DNA of 64,000 nt from positions 434,001 to 498,000 of the forward strand of contig ATWD01000001.1 of the NCBI GenBank assembly GCA_000421065.1. The letters run 5' to 3'. The notes under the pieces were generated by a model, which was not told where the DNA came from, did not search any database, and was given only the letters and a program-made list of their open reading frames with translations. Below, piece by piece: positions 51,742-62,100 of the stretch (positions are counted from its first letter, which is position 1; the number at the start of each line of letters is the position of its first letter). This DNA is from Acidobacteriaceae bacterium TAA 166 (GTDB lineage: Bacteria; Acidobacteriota; Terriglobia; Terriglobales; Acidobacteriaceae). The position numbers were made by a program, and so were the translations under genes.

Positions 51742-52643
51742 GCCGCCACCTCCGTGAATTCGTCGGTGGCGGCTGTGTCGTTCTCCTCTTCTAGGGTTGG
51801 CTCCAATGCGGCAAGGATGACTGCCGCCGTCTTCTGGATGACTTCCAACGATTCGGCCAGCAACGATGCGTTGCCGTGGTACAGGTGGATGTAGTCGGCG
51901 GATGCCGTTCCGGTCACCAAACCAACCGCCTTGCCCACAACAAAAGCAACGGCCTCGGCTTCTGTCTCACGCACGGTCTTGGTGGTAGCTGTTCTGCGCT
52001 CTGCCTTATGCAGCAACTCGTGTGCCGTCTCATGCACCAGTGTTGAAAACTCTTCGGCCTTCGACTGTCCGGGCAGGATGGCGATACGTCCGCCGTAGCT
52101 CATGCCGAGTGCGGGAGAGATGTTGGGGTTATAGACAAGGGTGATGCCGCGAGTGCGAACAAATGCGGCCAATCGTTCCGAGGTCTCGCCGGGGTCGCCG
52201 GACACTTGGTGCATGTCGGGCAGGTCTGCGCCGTCCGTCTGCGAGACATCGAAAACATACGTCGAACGAAAGCCACACAGGACAGCGGTGTTTTGCTTGG
52301 TGACGTCCTTCTCGGCTTCTGCATCCTTCTTCCGGTGAACGCCGATGATAGGCGCAAGAATACGGATGCCCTTCTCGCCTTTCTTCACGGAACGGCCTAA
52401 GTTTTTCCATGTCCAGAAGCCAGCTACGCGGGTTGCATCCGGTCTCTGCCGTGCGATTTCAAGGATGTTGCCAAGCGAGTAGTTGTGAAACCGGCTCATG
52501 GCGTTGAGGTAGCCGGTGAGTGCTTCGGAACGTCCAGCCTCTAACTGCTCGATGAGAAGCTGGACATTCTCCGCGATGACTTCGCGGGCGGTCTTGGGCT
52601 GTTCTTTGGTTTCGAGGGTTGCGGTGTTGGCTGTGGTGCTCAT
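51738..52643 (-). CDS. ArdC-like antirestriction protein
   Basis: A protein of 301 residues from the ATG at 52643 (AAGGAG 8 nt upstream). The N-terminal ArdC ssDNA-binding domain (about residues 20-130; LTGYLNAMSRFHNYSLGNIL, GFWTWKNLGRSVKKGEKGI) is followed by a zincin-type metallopeptidase domain with HETAHELLH (HExxH). ArdC proteins protect entering single-stranded plasmid DNA from host restriction. It lies beside a MobF relaxase, as on conjugative plasmids. Confidence 0.88.
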   Translation of the reverse strand: MSTTANTATLETKEQPKTAREVIAENVQLLIEQLEAGRSEALTGYLNAMSRFHNYSLGNILEIARQRPDATRVAGFWTWKNLGRSVKKGEKGIRILAPIIGVHRKKDAEAEKDVTKQNTAVLCGFRSTYVFDVSQTDGADLPDMHQVSGDPGETSERLAAFVRTRGITLVYNPNISPALGMSYGGRIAILPGQSKAEEFSTLVHETAHELLHKAERRTATTKTVRETEAEAVAFVVGKAVGLVTGTASADYIHLYHGNASLLAESLEVIQKTAAVILAALEPTLEEENDTAATDEFTEVAA

Positions 52644-52691
52644 GGTGTCTGCTCCTTGTCGGCTTTTGCTTTTGCACGTCCGCGTTGAACG

Positions 52692-52707
52692 CGGCATGTA
52701 CATGCCG
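52692..52707. promoter_or_regulatory. Palindrome CGGCATGTACATGCCG
   Basis: A 16-bp perfect palindrome about 50 nt upstream of the ArdC-like gene. The stretch 52708-53034 between it and the relaxase stop is very GC-rich and G-tract-rich with no gene; an origin of transfer could lie here, but no nick site was identified. Confidence 0.5.
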
Positions 52708-53034
52708 AACGCCTCCTGGCGAAGGCGGGGGTAGCAAACGGAAAGGCCTTCGAGCGAAGCTTTTTGGGGGGACCGCTTGCGGGGGAGCCAAAACCCGAAG
52801 GGCGGATGGCCTTGCAGAGCGCGGGGGGCAGGGCGCCCCTAGGGAAGGCTTGGTTTCCTTGTTAAGTGCGCATCAGCGCACAAGATTCATGGGGTCGCGT
52901 TGCGGCAGGACACAGGCCGCTGGGGAGGGTGGCGGAAGACGCGGAACGCGGCTGGAGACAGGCGAGGGGCCGTCAGCCCCTCCCTACTGCGCATGGACGA
53001 CTGTTCGTTCGTCTCCAGAACTTGTGAGGAACAC

Positions 53035-55791
53035 CTATCTGCCGATGCTGTAGCCGTAGCCGTGTTCGATCTGCATCTCGATTTTCGGCTCCGGTGCAGG
53101 AGTGGCTTTCTCAATGGCCATCTGCGGCGTATGCGCACTCTGCTGCGACACGTCCCGTCCGAGTGCTTGTCCTAGCTTGCCACGGTCATTGGTGAAGAGT
53201 TGCGCATCTTCTGCGCCGCGTGAGATCGCCACGTAGGCCATGCGGTTATTGAGAAGGTCTTTGGAGGCAAGCTCGGTATCGACATGCACCAGCACACGGT
53301 GTGCGGTCTGCCCCTGGCTGGAATGGCTCGTCACTGCGTAGCCATGATCGATATGAGGATGCTTTGTAGGATCGATCTGGACATTCCGTCCATCCTCCAT
53401 GCGTAAACTCATCCGGCCATCCTCGATGCGCTCGACTGTCGCCAGCTCACGGTTGGCGATCTTCAACTCATTCGCGGGAGCGGTGAGCTGTATACGGTCT
53501 CCCACGGAAAAGGCTCGCTCTTCTTCTCGATAGACAGAGACACCCGATTGACGACGCGGATCGTAGCATCGCTCGATTCCGTCCTTGGTCTCCACAGTCA
53601 CACGGTTACTACGCGCGTCCACATCGGTCACGCGAGCATACTCGCCTTTACCAATGCCAGTCTCCTTCGACGCACGGCTATAACGGACGACATCACCGAC
53701 TGCATAGTTCTCTGCCCAAGTGCGGGCCGCGCCGGTAAGCTCCTGTCGTGGCACCAGCGTTCGCGTCGCATATTCCTCATGGCTCACAACGCCGCGTACC
53801 TGCAACTCTGCATGAATAACCTGATTGATCTCCATACGCGAACGGTTGTCGGGCGAGACAACCAAGGTGTTTTCAGGACTCTTGGCGTACTCCTTCGCAA
53901 TGGCCTCGATGCGCTCTTCCCGGCCCTTGAACTCGTGGATATGCCCCTGTTGCACTAGCCGTTGAATTGCTCCTCCCACATCGCCCTGAGCAAGCTGTTC
54001 GACTACCAGTCTCAGCTCCGGGTCTTTCTGTCTCACGACCTGGTCGAGTGAAACGGTCTTCATACCAGCCTGCTGTAGCTGCGCAAACGGTCTGCCCGCT
54101 TCCACGGCTTCATGCTGTCGCTTGTCTCCCACCAGCAATACACGGTCGTTCGGATGCAGGCGTGTCAGGAACTCATGCATCTGTTTGGTGGATGTGAGAG
54201 AGGATTCATCCAGAATGTACAGGCGCTTTTCGCCTGTATCCTGTTTTTCTCCACGCGCAAGATGCATCTGGAGCGTGGATGTTTCAATTCCGGCTTCGCC
54301 AAGCTTCTGCGCCGCACGGGATGTCGGCGCAAAACCTTCCACCGCATATCCGTCTCGTTCTGCTGTTTCACGGATGACCGCCAGCGTGGTCGTTTTGCCA
54401 GCACCGGCGACGCCGTCGATGCCAATGATCTTTTCGAACGAAGCGGAAACCTCTTCGACAGCGCGGCGCTGGGAATCGCTTAACTCGGGATGACGACTCA
54501 AGGTATCAATGCGATTCTGGCTGTCGAGCATCATCGGACGGGGCTGTTCGTTGCTCTTTTGAAGAATGTTGATGATCTCCCGCTCAGTGCGCAGCATAGT
54601 GGCGGTCGTCATCTGCGGCCCGCGCACGGATGCAGCAGCCTGACGAAACTCGCCTGAATCAAAGCGTCGCTTCACCTCCTCGCGCACCTGACTGTACGTG
54701 ACTTCGCCCATGCCGCGTTGCAACGCGATGTCATACAAAGCGCGACGGTCTTGTACGGCGGATCTCTCGAAGAGATGATCGCGGGCATAGGTGACGGCCT
54801 GCCGTGCAGCTACCTCTGGGCTTCGTTCTTGCTGATGCTGCTGGCTACGCTCCCGCGCTGCTGTAACCACACGATCTGCCTGATGACCGAACGAAGCGGC
54901 CAGCTCACGATGTTGGCGCTGCACCTCTTCAGGCGAAAGCAGCTCTTTCTTATCTCGGGTGGAACGCGCCGCAATCTGGGCGGCTCCGGCACCATCCAAA
55001 CCCTGCTCGCGAAGATGGTCTTTGATCTGTTCCCGGCGAAGGCTTGATGCCTCCAGATAGTCGCGCGTGTAGCCTTTGATCTCCGGCTGTCCATATTTGC
55101 CGCGCTCGATCTCATAGCCCAACTGCTGCAACCGTATCGCTAACTCTGCCCGATAGATGGCTGTGGCGAAATGCTGCGAAGCATACAACTCGCGCGGTTG
55201 CAGAGAACGAGTCTGTCCATTGTCGCGTTCAGTCACATTGAAGATCACCGAATGGGTATGCAACTGAGGTGCGGCATAACCTTCAACAGGACGAGCCGTG
55301 TCATGCTCGAAGGTCGCCACAGCGAACTTGCCGGTAGTCTCGGGCGCGTGGATGTTGCCGATCCGGGCTTGCGTGTAGTGCTCCAGTTCGCTCAGTGCAA
55401 CGCGAACGCTCTCGCGATGCGCCAGCCGAACGCGCTCGTCGCCGCCCACCAAGGCGGTCAGAGACGCGGATTTAGGCGCGGAGAACGTCGCGTCCCATCC
55501 GGCACGATGTTCCATGCTCGTGACTTCTTTACCGTCTTTACCTTCATAGGTGCGTGAGACCTGGTGCTGCACCATCTGCTTCTCGGTGAACGGATGCTGG
55601 CCCTCGGTCAGCCGTGCGAAGTATTCGTCGCCCACAGCACCCGAAAGACGCCAGTCTTTCGCAAGCTGCCCTTGCCACTCGCTGTAGCCTTGCTGGTCGC
55701 GGCTCCAATAGTTCTGCCGCTCCGACGCAAACTCCCGCTCATGGTACGTACGTACCTGGCCCGCTGACAACGGCTTGGACAGCGTCAGCAT
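53035..55791 (-). CDS. MobF (TrwC/TraI-type) conjugative relaxase-helicase
   Basis: A protein of 918 residues, close to TrwC in length. The relaxase domain (1-300) has the catalytic Tyr16 (RTYHE), His163 and the metal-binding H178-T-H180 of PQLHTHSVIFN. The SF1 helicase part has Walker A GVAGAGKTTT near residue 460, Walker B region LYILDESSL and the C-terminal HGYAVTSHSSQGQTAHRVLV motif V/VI. It nicks and unwinds plasmid DNA for transfer. No coupling protein or type IV secretion genes are visible, so transfer would need outside help or genes beyond the window. Confidence 0.93.
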   Translation of the reverse strand: MLTLSKPLSAGQVRTYHEREFASERQNYWSRDQQGYSEWQGQLAKDWRLSGAVGDEYFARLTEGQHPFTEKQMVQHQVSRTYEGKDGKEVTSMEHRAGWDATFSAPKSASLTALVGGDERVRLAHRESVRVALSELEHYTQARIGNIHAPETTGKFAVATFEHDTARPVEGYAAPQLHTHSVIFNVTERDNGQTRSLQPRELYASQHFATAIYRAELAIRLQQLGYEIERGKYGQPEIKGYTRDYLEASSLRREQIKDHLREQGLDGAGAAQIAARSTRDKKELLSPEEVQRQHRELAASFGHQADRVVTAARERSQQHQQERSPEVAARQAVTYARDHLFERSAVQDRRALYDIALQRGMGEVTYSQVREEVKRRFDSGEFRQAAASVRGPQMTTATMLRTEREIINILQKSNEQPRPMMLDSQNRIDTLSRHPELSDSQRRAVEEVSASFEKIIGIDGVAGAGKTTTLAVIRETAERDGYAVEGFAPTSRAAQKLGEAGIETSTLQMHLARGEKQDTGEKRLYILDESSLTSTKQMHEFLTRLHPNDRVLLVGDKRQHEAVEAGRPFAQLQQAGMKTVSLDQVVRQKDPELRLVVEQLAQGDVGGAIQRLVQQGHIHEFKGREERIEAIAKEYAKSPENTLVVSPDNRSRMEINQVIHAELQVRGVVSHEEYATRTLVPRQELTGAARTWAENYAVGDVVRYSRASKETGIGKGEYARVTDVDARSNRVTVETKDGIERCYDPRRQSGVSVYREEERAFSVGDRIQLTAPANELKIANRELATVERIEDGRMSLRMEDGRNVQIDPTKHPHIDHGYAVTSHSSQGQTAHRVLVHVDTELASKDLLNNRMAYVAISRGAEDAQLFTNDRGKLGQALGRDVSQQSAHTPQMAIEKATPAPEPKIEMQIEHGYGYSIGR

Positions 55792-55864
55792 AAGAAGATT
55801 CTATGCTGGCAGCTCTACATATGCCGACTTCTCGGTACTAATCCAGGGGCGGTAGTATCGAGCA

Positions 55865-56725
55865 ATGCCCACACCGGAAGATTTCACTATTACATTCGGC
55901 TTCCCAGAATTCTGGCAACAGGTCGTCGAGCGGCACAAAAGCTTTTTCGAACCTGGGAATCGTCTCCAGCAAGCTGTCATCAGCGTGACTGACAGGGCCT
56001 ACGAGGGCCTCGACGCGAATCAGCATATCCTGCTCAACATCCTGATGCTCGAAGCAGTCGCGATGACTGAAGCTGTAACGCTAATTGGTAACGGGATGGG
56101 CCACGGTGCGATGAAAATCGTTAGGGGTATGGTCGAGGGCGCAATCAACGCCGAGTACATTAGAAGGTTTCCCGAACAAGGTGAGAAATACAAAGAGTGG
56201 CACTGGATGGAGATACATAAGCTGTACAACTACATGACGGAAACCAACCCGGACGCTTTGCAGGAAATTCCGCCGGAGAAGGTGGCTGAAGATCTAGCGA
56301 ATTACGAGCGAGTGAAGGGCATGTTTCGCTACAAGGTAACGGGCAGAGATGGTGCAGAAAGGATTGTGAAGCAGGACAGTTGGTGCCGTGAAAACCTCTT
56401 TGAGCGTGCCAAACTTACCGACTGCCTGCAGATGTATACAACCGTCATGCCTTCAGCCAATCAGATACTTCACGGCTCCATTGGAGGGCTCATGAGCCAT
56501 ATGGAGCAGGAAAATACAGATGGCCGCATCAGCAATCCTCCTAGCCATCAATGGGGAGGCCAAGCTCTCATCGCCGCACATACGGCGCTGTATCAGACAC
56601 TCGAATCGGTATCACGAGCTCTGGATGTCACACCTGTTCCAGGCATGGACATTTTGGCGGCGGATCATGCCGCTGTTTGGAGAGAAGAGTCTCCTGCAAG
56701 CGAGGCTGCACCCGGAACTGAGTAG
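55865..56725 (+). CDS. DUF5677-like helical protein
   Basis: A protein of 286 residues without signal or membrane segments. The central pattern (LLNILMLEAVAMTEAVTLI, VRGMVEGAINAEYIRR, LTDCLQMYTTVMPSANQILHGSI) fits the helical DUF5677 family, proteins of unknown function found in mobile and defence contexts. It is divergent from the relaxase and convergent with the HEPN-like gene. Confidence 0.6.
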   Translation: MPTPEDFTITFGFPEFWQQVVERHKSFFEPGNRLQQAVISVTDRAYEGLDANQHILLNILMLEAVAMTEAVTLIGNGMGHGAMKIVRGMVEGAINAEYIRRFPEQGEKYKEWHWMEIHKLYNYMTETNPDALQEIPPEKVAEDLANYERVKGMFRYKVTGRDGAERIVKQDSWCRENLFERAKLTDCLQMYTTVMPSANQILHGSIGGLMSHMEQENTDGRISNPPSHQWGGQALIAAHTALYQTLESVSRALDVTPVPGMDILAADHAAVWREESPASEAAPGTE

Positions 56726-56749
56726 GTGGGGCGAGATAAGACTGCACAC

Positions 56750-57652
56750 CTACGATCTCTGGTCTATCGGCGCTCGATACACGCCGGTTGCCAAAAACCG
56801 GAAGTATGGGATGAGCAAGTCATTCAGCTCAAGAAAGTCGTCGGCTAGAAGCTGGGGTCTCGCTTCCGCACCGAATCTGCTGTCCGGATGGATGACGCGT
56901 ATGCGATTCTCGTAATCGTCCTCGAAGAACTTCTCCCATACGTTCTCATCGCCGGTAACGTCATCGAAGTACGCCGACGCGTCAGCCGATGTTGGATTCT
57001 GGTTTCCGGCATCTCGTAGCTTTTGCAGCGTCAGGCTAAATGCTGCGTCGAGCGCTATCCACATATGAATACAGGCGGCATCCGAGAACTCAGAATGCTT
57101 CCACGCCATGTGCGCTTTTATAAGAGAGGCCACACCGCGCAAAAGTACCGGCCCAGCCGCCTCTAGGTGACTTGTGCACTCTCGTATGGCCTCAGTGCAA
57201 TCCTCGTAATTAGCCGATTCATAGCCGATTCCACCTAGTACCGGAGGCCGGTGTATGAGGCCGGTGGGCCTGAGGTCGGTGGCATGATTTCGCAGCATCT
57301 CGATGAGATGGTCGCGGCACTCGGCTATGCAGTCATCCGTGATGAGCGGCGAATCTTTTGCTTCCAGGATGAGGCCGTACATCGGGTAGGGATACCCCGG
57401 CCCTGCCAGCAGAATGCTACCCAGCAGCGGAATCTCCAGCGGCGAAAGCATATCCACCTCAGAGAAGCCCCAATCCTCTTTGGTAATCCGTACTATGGAG
57501 AAGCAAATCTCAGGGCTCATTATGTACGCCGCGTTATCGAGAATGACGCTGCTCTCCGGGTAAGTTCCAAGCGGAGATAAGAGGCAGACATGAAAGCCCT
57601 GCGCGACAGGTCTGTGGGATGGTTTCATCGGTTCCGCGCCCTCCTGGTTCAT
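56750..57652 (-). CDS. Unknown protein with C-terminal HEPN-like domain
   Basis: A protein of 300 residues. The N-terminal half (1-150) is not recognised. The C-terminal part is helical with the HEPN-type pattern: CIHMWIALDAAFSLTLQKL followed by R250-x4-H255 in YENRIRVIHPDSRFG. HEPN domains with R-x4-6-H are often RNases in toxin and defence proteins. Whether this one is active is unknown. The stretch 57653-57981 downstream of the next gene holds nothing convincing. Confidence 0.6.
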   Translation of the reverse strand: MNQEGAEPMKPSHRPVAQGFHVCLLSPLGTYPESSVILDNAAYIMSPEICFSIVRITKEDWGFSEVDMLSPLEIPLLGSILLAGPGYPYPMYGLILEAKDSPLITDDCIAECRDHLIEMLRNHATDLRPTGLIHRPPVLGGIGYESANYEDCTEAIRECTSHLEAAGPVLLRGVASLIKAHMAWKHSEFSDAACIHMWIALDAAFSLTLQKLRDAGNQNPTSADASAYFDDVTGDENVWEKFFEDDYENRIRVIHPDSRFGAEARPQLLADDFLELNDLLIPYFRFLATGVYRAPIDQRS

Positions 57653-57981
57653 TCCAGCATTTCTAGACGTAGCAAGACTCGAAGCTGCATACGGTCAACC
57701 GTCGGTGATGCTTTTTGCATGCTACTCTTCTGCCCGAAACTTGCCTTGAGTCCCAGAAACGCGGATATGGCCAGCTGAGACTTTTCGCCCCCTCCGAGAT
57801 CCGCACAGGCCGGATCGCTGCCGAGAAGTCGACTTCCCGTTACTAATCCAGCTCCGTGAGTGCATCACCCTCATTGCACCCGAGTCGGCTACTCTAATGA
57901 GCTTCACCCCACTGGCCCAATGCCTAGACCAATCCACAAATATCGGCTAGAAGTAGACATTCAGTTCCACGACATGGGTCA

Positions 57982-59172
57982 TCACGGAACGATTAGGCTC
58001 TCAAAATTGACGAGCTTGTAAAAGCTGGATTCTTCTTGCTCGCTGTATTCGCTCTTGCGAATCCGATACTCATGCTTCAAAACGAAACCTAGTTTCAAGC
58101 CCATCTTTTGCAGCTGTCCTTCGAGCCAAGCACGACCAACGGTTGCAAACTGTCCGCATTCATTGAAGTGGAAACTCAGTCTCTGCATCGGACCGCTAGA
58201 CCAACTACAACCTGAGAACACGGTTTGTGAAGCCTGGCGAAGGTTCCAACTTCTGCTGTCTCTTGCGAAGGCACAACGTTGAGCAAGATACGCGACCGGG
58301 AGTACCAGACGATTCAGCCCTCGATCGTATTGCCAACAGTTGATGTTGGCCGACTCGATGTGGGCTAGAAGCGGGAGCACTCTGAGGTCGTGCATTTGGA
58401 TACCTTCGTGGTCATCAGGTACCCACTCCCGCATCGGAGCATCGAAGAAAGCAAGTTGGTTGGGGTAAGAGCTGCGGAGCGACCAAGCCGGGCGACGCAA
58501 AATCCACGAAATCTCCTCTAAGGAGGGAAGGTCTGGGCCCACTACCTGATATGCAAATGGAATGAGAGAGAAGCGAACGGACTGCAGGTCGTCCTTGCTA
58601 GAAGAAGTTGGACCAACGGCGTAAAGCAAGGCCTTGCCGTCAACGTCCCTCAGGGCTAGTTTGCTTGTCTCGGTCCATTCCTCCGTAGTCTGCAGACCTT
58701 CTTTTCGCGGTGGCGATTGAGGCCACCAGCTCGGCTTCGCGACGGCTCCTATTTCCGAAAAGCTGAAATCAAGCGGACACACGATCGCGGAAAGCAACCG
58801 GAACTCCGGTTCGTCGATCTTCTTTGCAAGCAACAACGCTTTGAGCACACGAAGGTAGGCCGAACGGAACACCTCGGATACCCTGGACGACGCGCAAGGG
58901 ATGGCTCCTTCCCGATGGTCTGCCACGTAACTGCTAAAGTTTGCCGCGTCTCTCCGCAACCCGACTTCATCGGCAAGCTGATCAAACGTCCAACCCCACT
59001 GTTGAACCGTGTCGACGCCGGTCTTTTGCCCCAGCTCCTCCAGATTCAACCGGTAAATCGGCGCTACGAAGGACTTGTTGTATCGGACGAAGAAGCGACT
59101 TGGGGTGTAGTCCTGCGGACAAGCAAACACTTGCAGCGATTGGCTATCCTGCTTGAACGATTCGACACTCAT
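57982..59172 (-). CDS. Unknown protein coupled to STAND NTPase
   Basis: A protein of 396 residues, no signal or membrane segments, not recognised. Landmarks are a Trp/Pro-rich stretch (VAKPSWWPQSPP near residue 146), a domain starting around 195 and an aromatic C-terminus (FYKLVNFESLIVP). Its ATG overlaps the TGA of the STAND gene (59172-59169), so the two are made together. It may be a partner or second effector of the STAND protein; this is inference from coupling. Confidence 0.7.
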   Translation of the reverse strand: MSVESFKQDSQSLQVFACPQDYTPSRFFVRYNKSFVAPIYRLNLEELGQKTGVDTVQQWGWTFDQLADEVGLRRDAANFSSYVADHREGAIPCASSRVSEVFRSAYLRVLKALLLAKKIDEPEFRLLSAIVCPLDFSFSEIGAVAKPSWWPQSPPRKEGLQTTEEWTETSKLALRDVDGKALLYAVGPTSSSKDDLQSVRFSLIPFAYQVVGPDLPSLEEISWILRRPAWSLRSSYPNQLAFFDAPMREWVPDDHEGIQMHDLRVLPLLAHIESANINCWQYDRGLNRLVLPVAYLAQRCAFARDSRSWNLRQASQTVFSGCSWSSGPMQRLSFHFNECGQFATVGRAWLEGQLQKMGLKLGFVLKHEYRIRKSEYSEQEESSFYKLVNFESLIVP

Positions 59173-62100
59173 GAGGCACCGCCGGCCAACACCATATCGG
59201 ATGCTGCGGAACGAGCGTGTAGCAGAGGGGCAAGTTCTGTATTCGGCCAGACATAACCGCGTCGCCGCGCATACGCAACGGGATAGAGAAGCGTGACCAA
59301 CTCAGACTCAAGGACGCACGCTGTCATCCTCTTTTCCAATTCCGCTCTAACTATGGGAACCGCCTCCGGGCGGAGCAACAGATCACCAAGTGACTGCGCA
59401 GCACGAGAACGCACTTCAGGGTGGACATAGAAGAGTCGCGCGAAGAGTGCGTTCAGCAAATTTGCCTCGTCGAATGACCATTCGACATCGGGTATCGTCA
59501 GATTCGCCATCAAGGAAATCAGGCGATTGACCCCTGTGGTAACCAGCTTGATGGCTTCATCTGCCCGACCTGCTTCGAAAAGGAACTGAGAGCCACGACG
59601 CACGGAGAGGGCACCCAAGCGCCGGCGATAGCCCTCGAGTTCGACACTCCGTTGAATGAACTCGTCGATTCGCTTTGGGAAATGCTCGAACAGAAACTCG
59701 AAGATCGTCTTCGTTTTTTCGAAACTTGTATAGAAGCTGTTCCAGACGTGAACCGCGCGAGCGGCATCGATAAGAACCTCGAAGGCACGATGGTCCCCGT
59801 CGAACTCAAATACCGTTGGCAGAAGGCGCAGCTCCAGATTGCCCGACCATGAGCGAATCACACGTTGGTTTAAGGCCTCCGTGACGGCATCGTGGGCGCC
59901 CTTCCGATCCTTCAAGACCCAGCAATCCCACCAGCGTTCTACAAACTGTTCCACATGATGATCCCTCTGATGTGTTGTGCAGAAGGCGAGGAACTCACTG
60001 GGCCTAATCTCGTCCGGGGCGGTCGTTCGGGTTACCGACTCGAACAAGTCGAGGCCGCGTTCCTGGCGAGGAGTCTCGGTCGTTGCTTCACCACTCTTTA
60101 CGATCTCGAGCGCGGAGTCGTGGTCCACAGATTCCATGGCAGCAACGAGCGAAGCTGCGTCACTGTCCTGCTGCGCTCTCTTCACGAGGTAGTGGCGCGC
60201 GCTTCTGTCAATCGCTGTCCGCAGAAGGGCTTGAACCCAGACATTCGATAGGTCGCCGCACTCGGCAAGCTTGCTGAATATCTTGTCGGCCTCGTAGTAC
60301 CTCTCATCGCCGGCCATCTGAACGTAGACCGCGCCAGCGATTGCAGAGGTTCCGTTCTGCATACTGATCTCCGTGAAATCTTCTATGAGATGTGACGTTT
60401 CATCTCCGTCAGTGACCTTTCGAATCGCATTGACGATCGGCGCCACGCGACTCAGCATTGCTTTGGCTTCCACGGGCCTGTGTTTTGCCGCGAAGTCCAA
60501 AGACTGCAAAAGCTCATGAAGGAAGATGTCCTTGTGATTTCCGTACCCTAGCAGGTTGTCGATGGCATGGCGGAGACACGCTTGGCTCAGGTCGGATGCT
60601 CCGACGCGTCGTGCCAGTTTCGCGACTTCTAGATAGAATTCCGCCCGTTGCGGAAACTCCTCCAGGAGCGTGTCGAGCGAACGGAGGCGGTGGGCGGTGA
60701 ACGATTCGACGACGGACCGTACAAGCATCTCCGGCTCACACGACAGCAACAGCTTATAGTGGTCGTGTTCTTCCAACCCCGAGATCGCAGCGATCCTCGC
60801 AAGTGCTGCATCGTCGAGCATCGTGTCCTGCCACCGATATCGCAGCGCGAGGACATCCCTCAAAATGTTCGTGATTGCGCGCTTATACCCAATCCACAGC
60901 TCGTAATCATCCCAGCCGACATCTCCGGGACGCATGCGTTCCACTTCGTCGAACTTCGCCAATGCCAGGGACAGATCTGTTCCCGTTCGAGCAAGACACG
61001 CCCCCATCTCATATCCGGCCGAGGCAAGATGAGATGCTGTTCTGCCCGTCCACCCCAGGGATCGCACACCTGCCTTCCATGACTGTAGCGATGATGGATC
61101 GTCGACAACGCCAGCCAAAAGGCCGTTGAGCCAGGCGGAATGCAAGGAACTCGCTACTAGATACCGATCATCTTCGTTGTATCTCTGAACGGAAGCGGGC
61201 AGCTGTTCGCCGGACGGCCACTGATACTGCGGAGTTTCCATGCCTTGTCCCACGAGGCGTTCGCAAAGCTGGCTCCACAGGCCGGTCGCACTCACGGAAG
61301 AAAACGGAACCCCGCGCTTTGCAATGCACGCGAACGCGATTTTTTCGTTCAGCATGGAACGGTGCGCTTCAGTCACAGGAAGTTGTTCGACCGCAGACCG
61401 TGCGTTCGTATATTGCTTCGAGCGTAGCAGTGCCTCCACGTAGTCGCTGGCCACAGCGAAGCGTCCAGGCTCACTACGGAAACGACCAATAAAGGATGCG
61501 ACTTCCCGAATCGGCTTTCGGATGAAGACGAGAACTTCGAGATAGTATCTTGCCGCACCTTCGACTGCGGTTTCGTACGAATTCACTCGTTTTGCGTAGG
61601 CAATCGATTCGAACCTGTCGAAGAGTTCTGCTTCGATCTCAGGAAGGGTTTCCGCTGGCGCTCGACGCGCCAGTTCCACCAGTACGTCGCTGTTCTCAAA
61701 TCGAAAATCCAAAAACCTTGGTGCGCCGGTCTCACGATCGAGGCGCTGAAAGCCTGCGAGTGAAAGCGAGTCGCTCCAAAACGTGTCGTCCGTACTGAGA
61801 TTGAAATCTAACTGTCCGGCTGACATTGCACGGTCCATGGCGACGCCGTACTCTGATTGCCGCATCGCGGCGTCACAGGCCAATCGAAGAAGTTCTTCCA
61901 CAGCGTACGGAGAATGCCCCTCTCGAATCGAATCGATAACCCAATCGCGATGTGTCGCTTCCAGTAACGGTTGCGCGTTTCCAGCTTCCCATTCCTTCGC
62001 ATGCAGCCATCGCCAGCGAAGCCGCACACTGGCATGATTCTTGAGCCAAGAGATGAGCCGTTCGAGGCTCGGTCCCCTGAGCGCGTCAGTGTCGGGATGT

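Noticed and set aside
53035-55791. A complete conjugative element.
   Set aside because: Only relaxase and ArdC-like genes are present; no coupling protein or secretion genes were seen, so only mobilisable or decayed status can be supported.
57722-57937. A 71-codon minus-strand frame between the HEPN-like and 396-residue genes.
   Set aside because: Arg/Ser-rich, no ribosome site, no conserved-looking segment.
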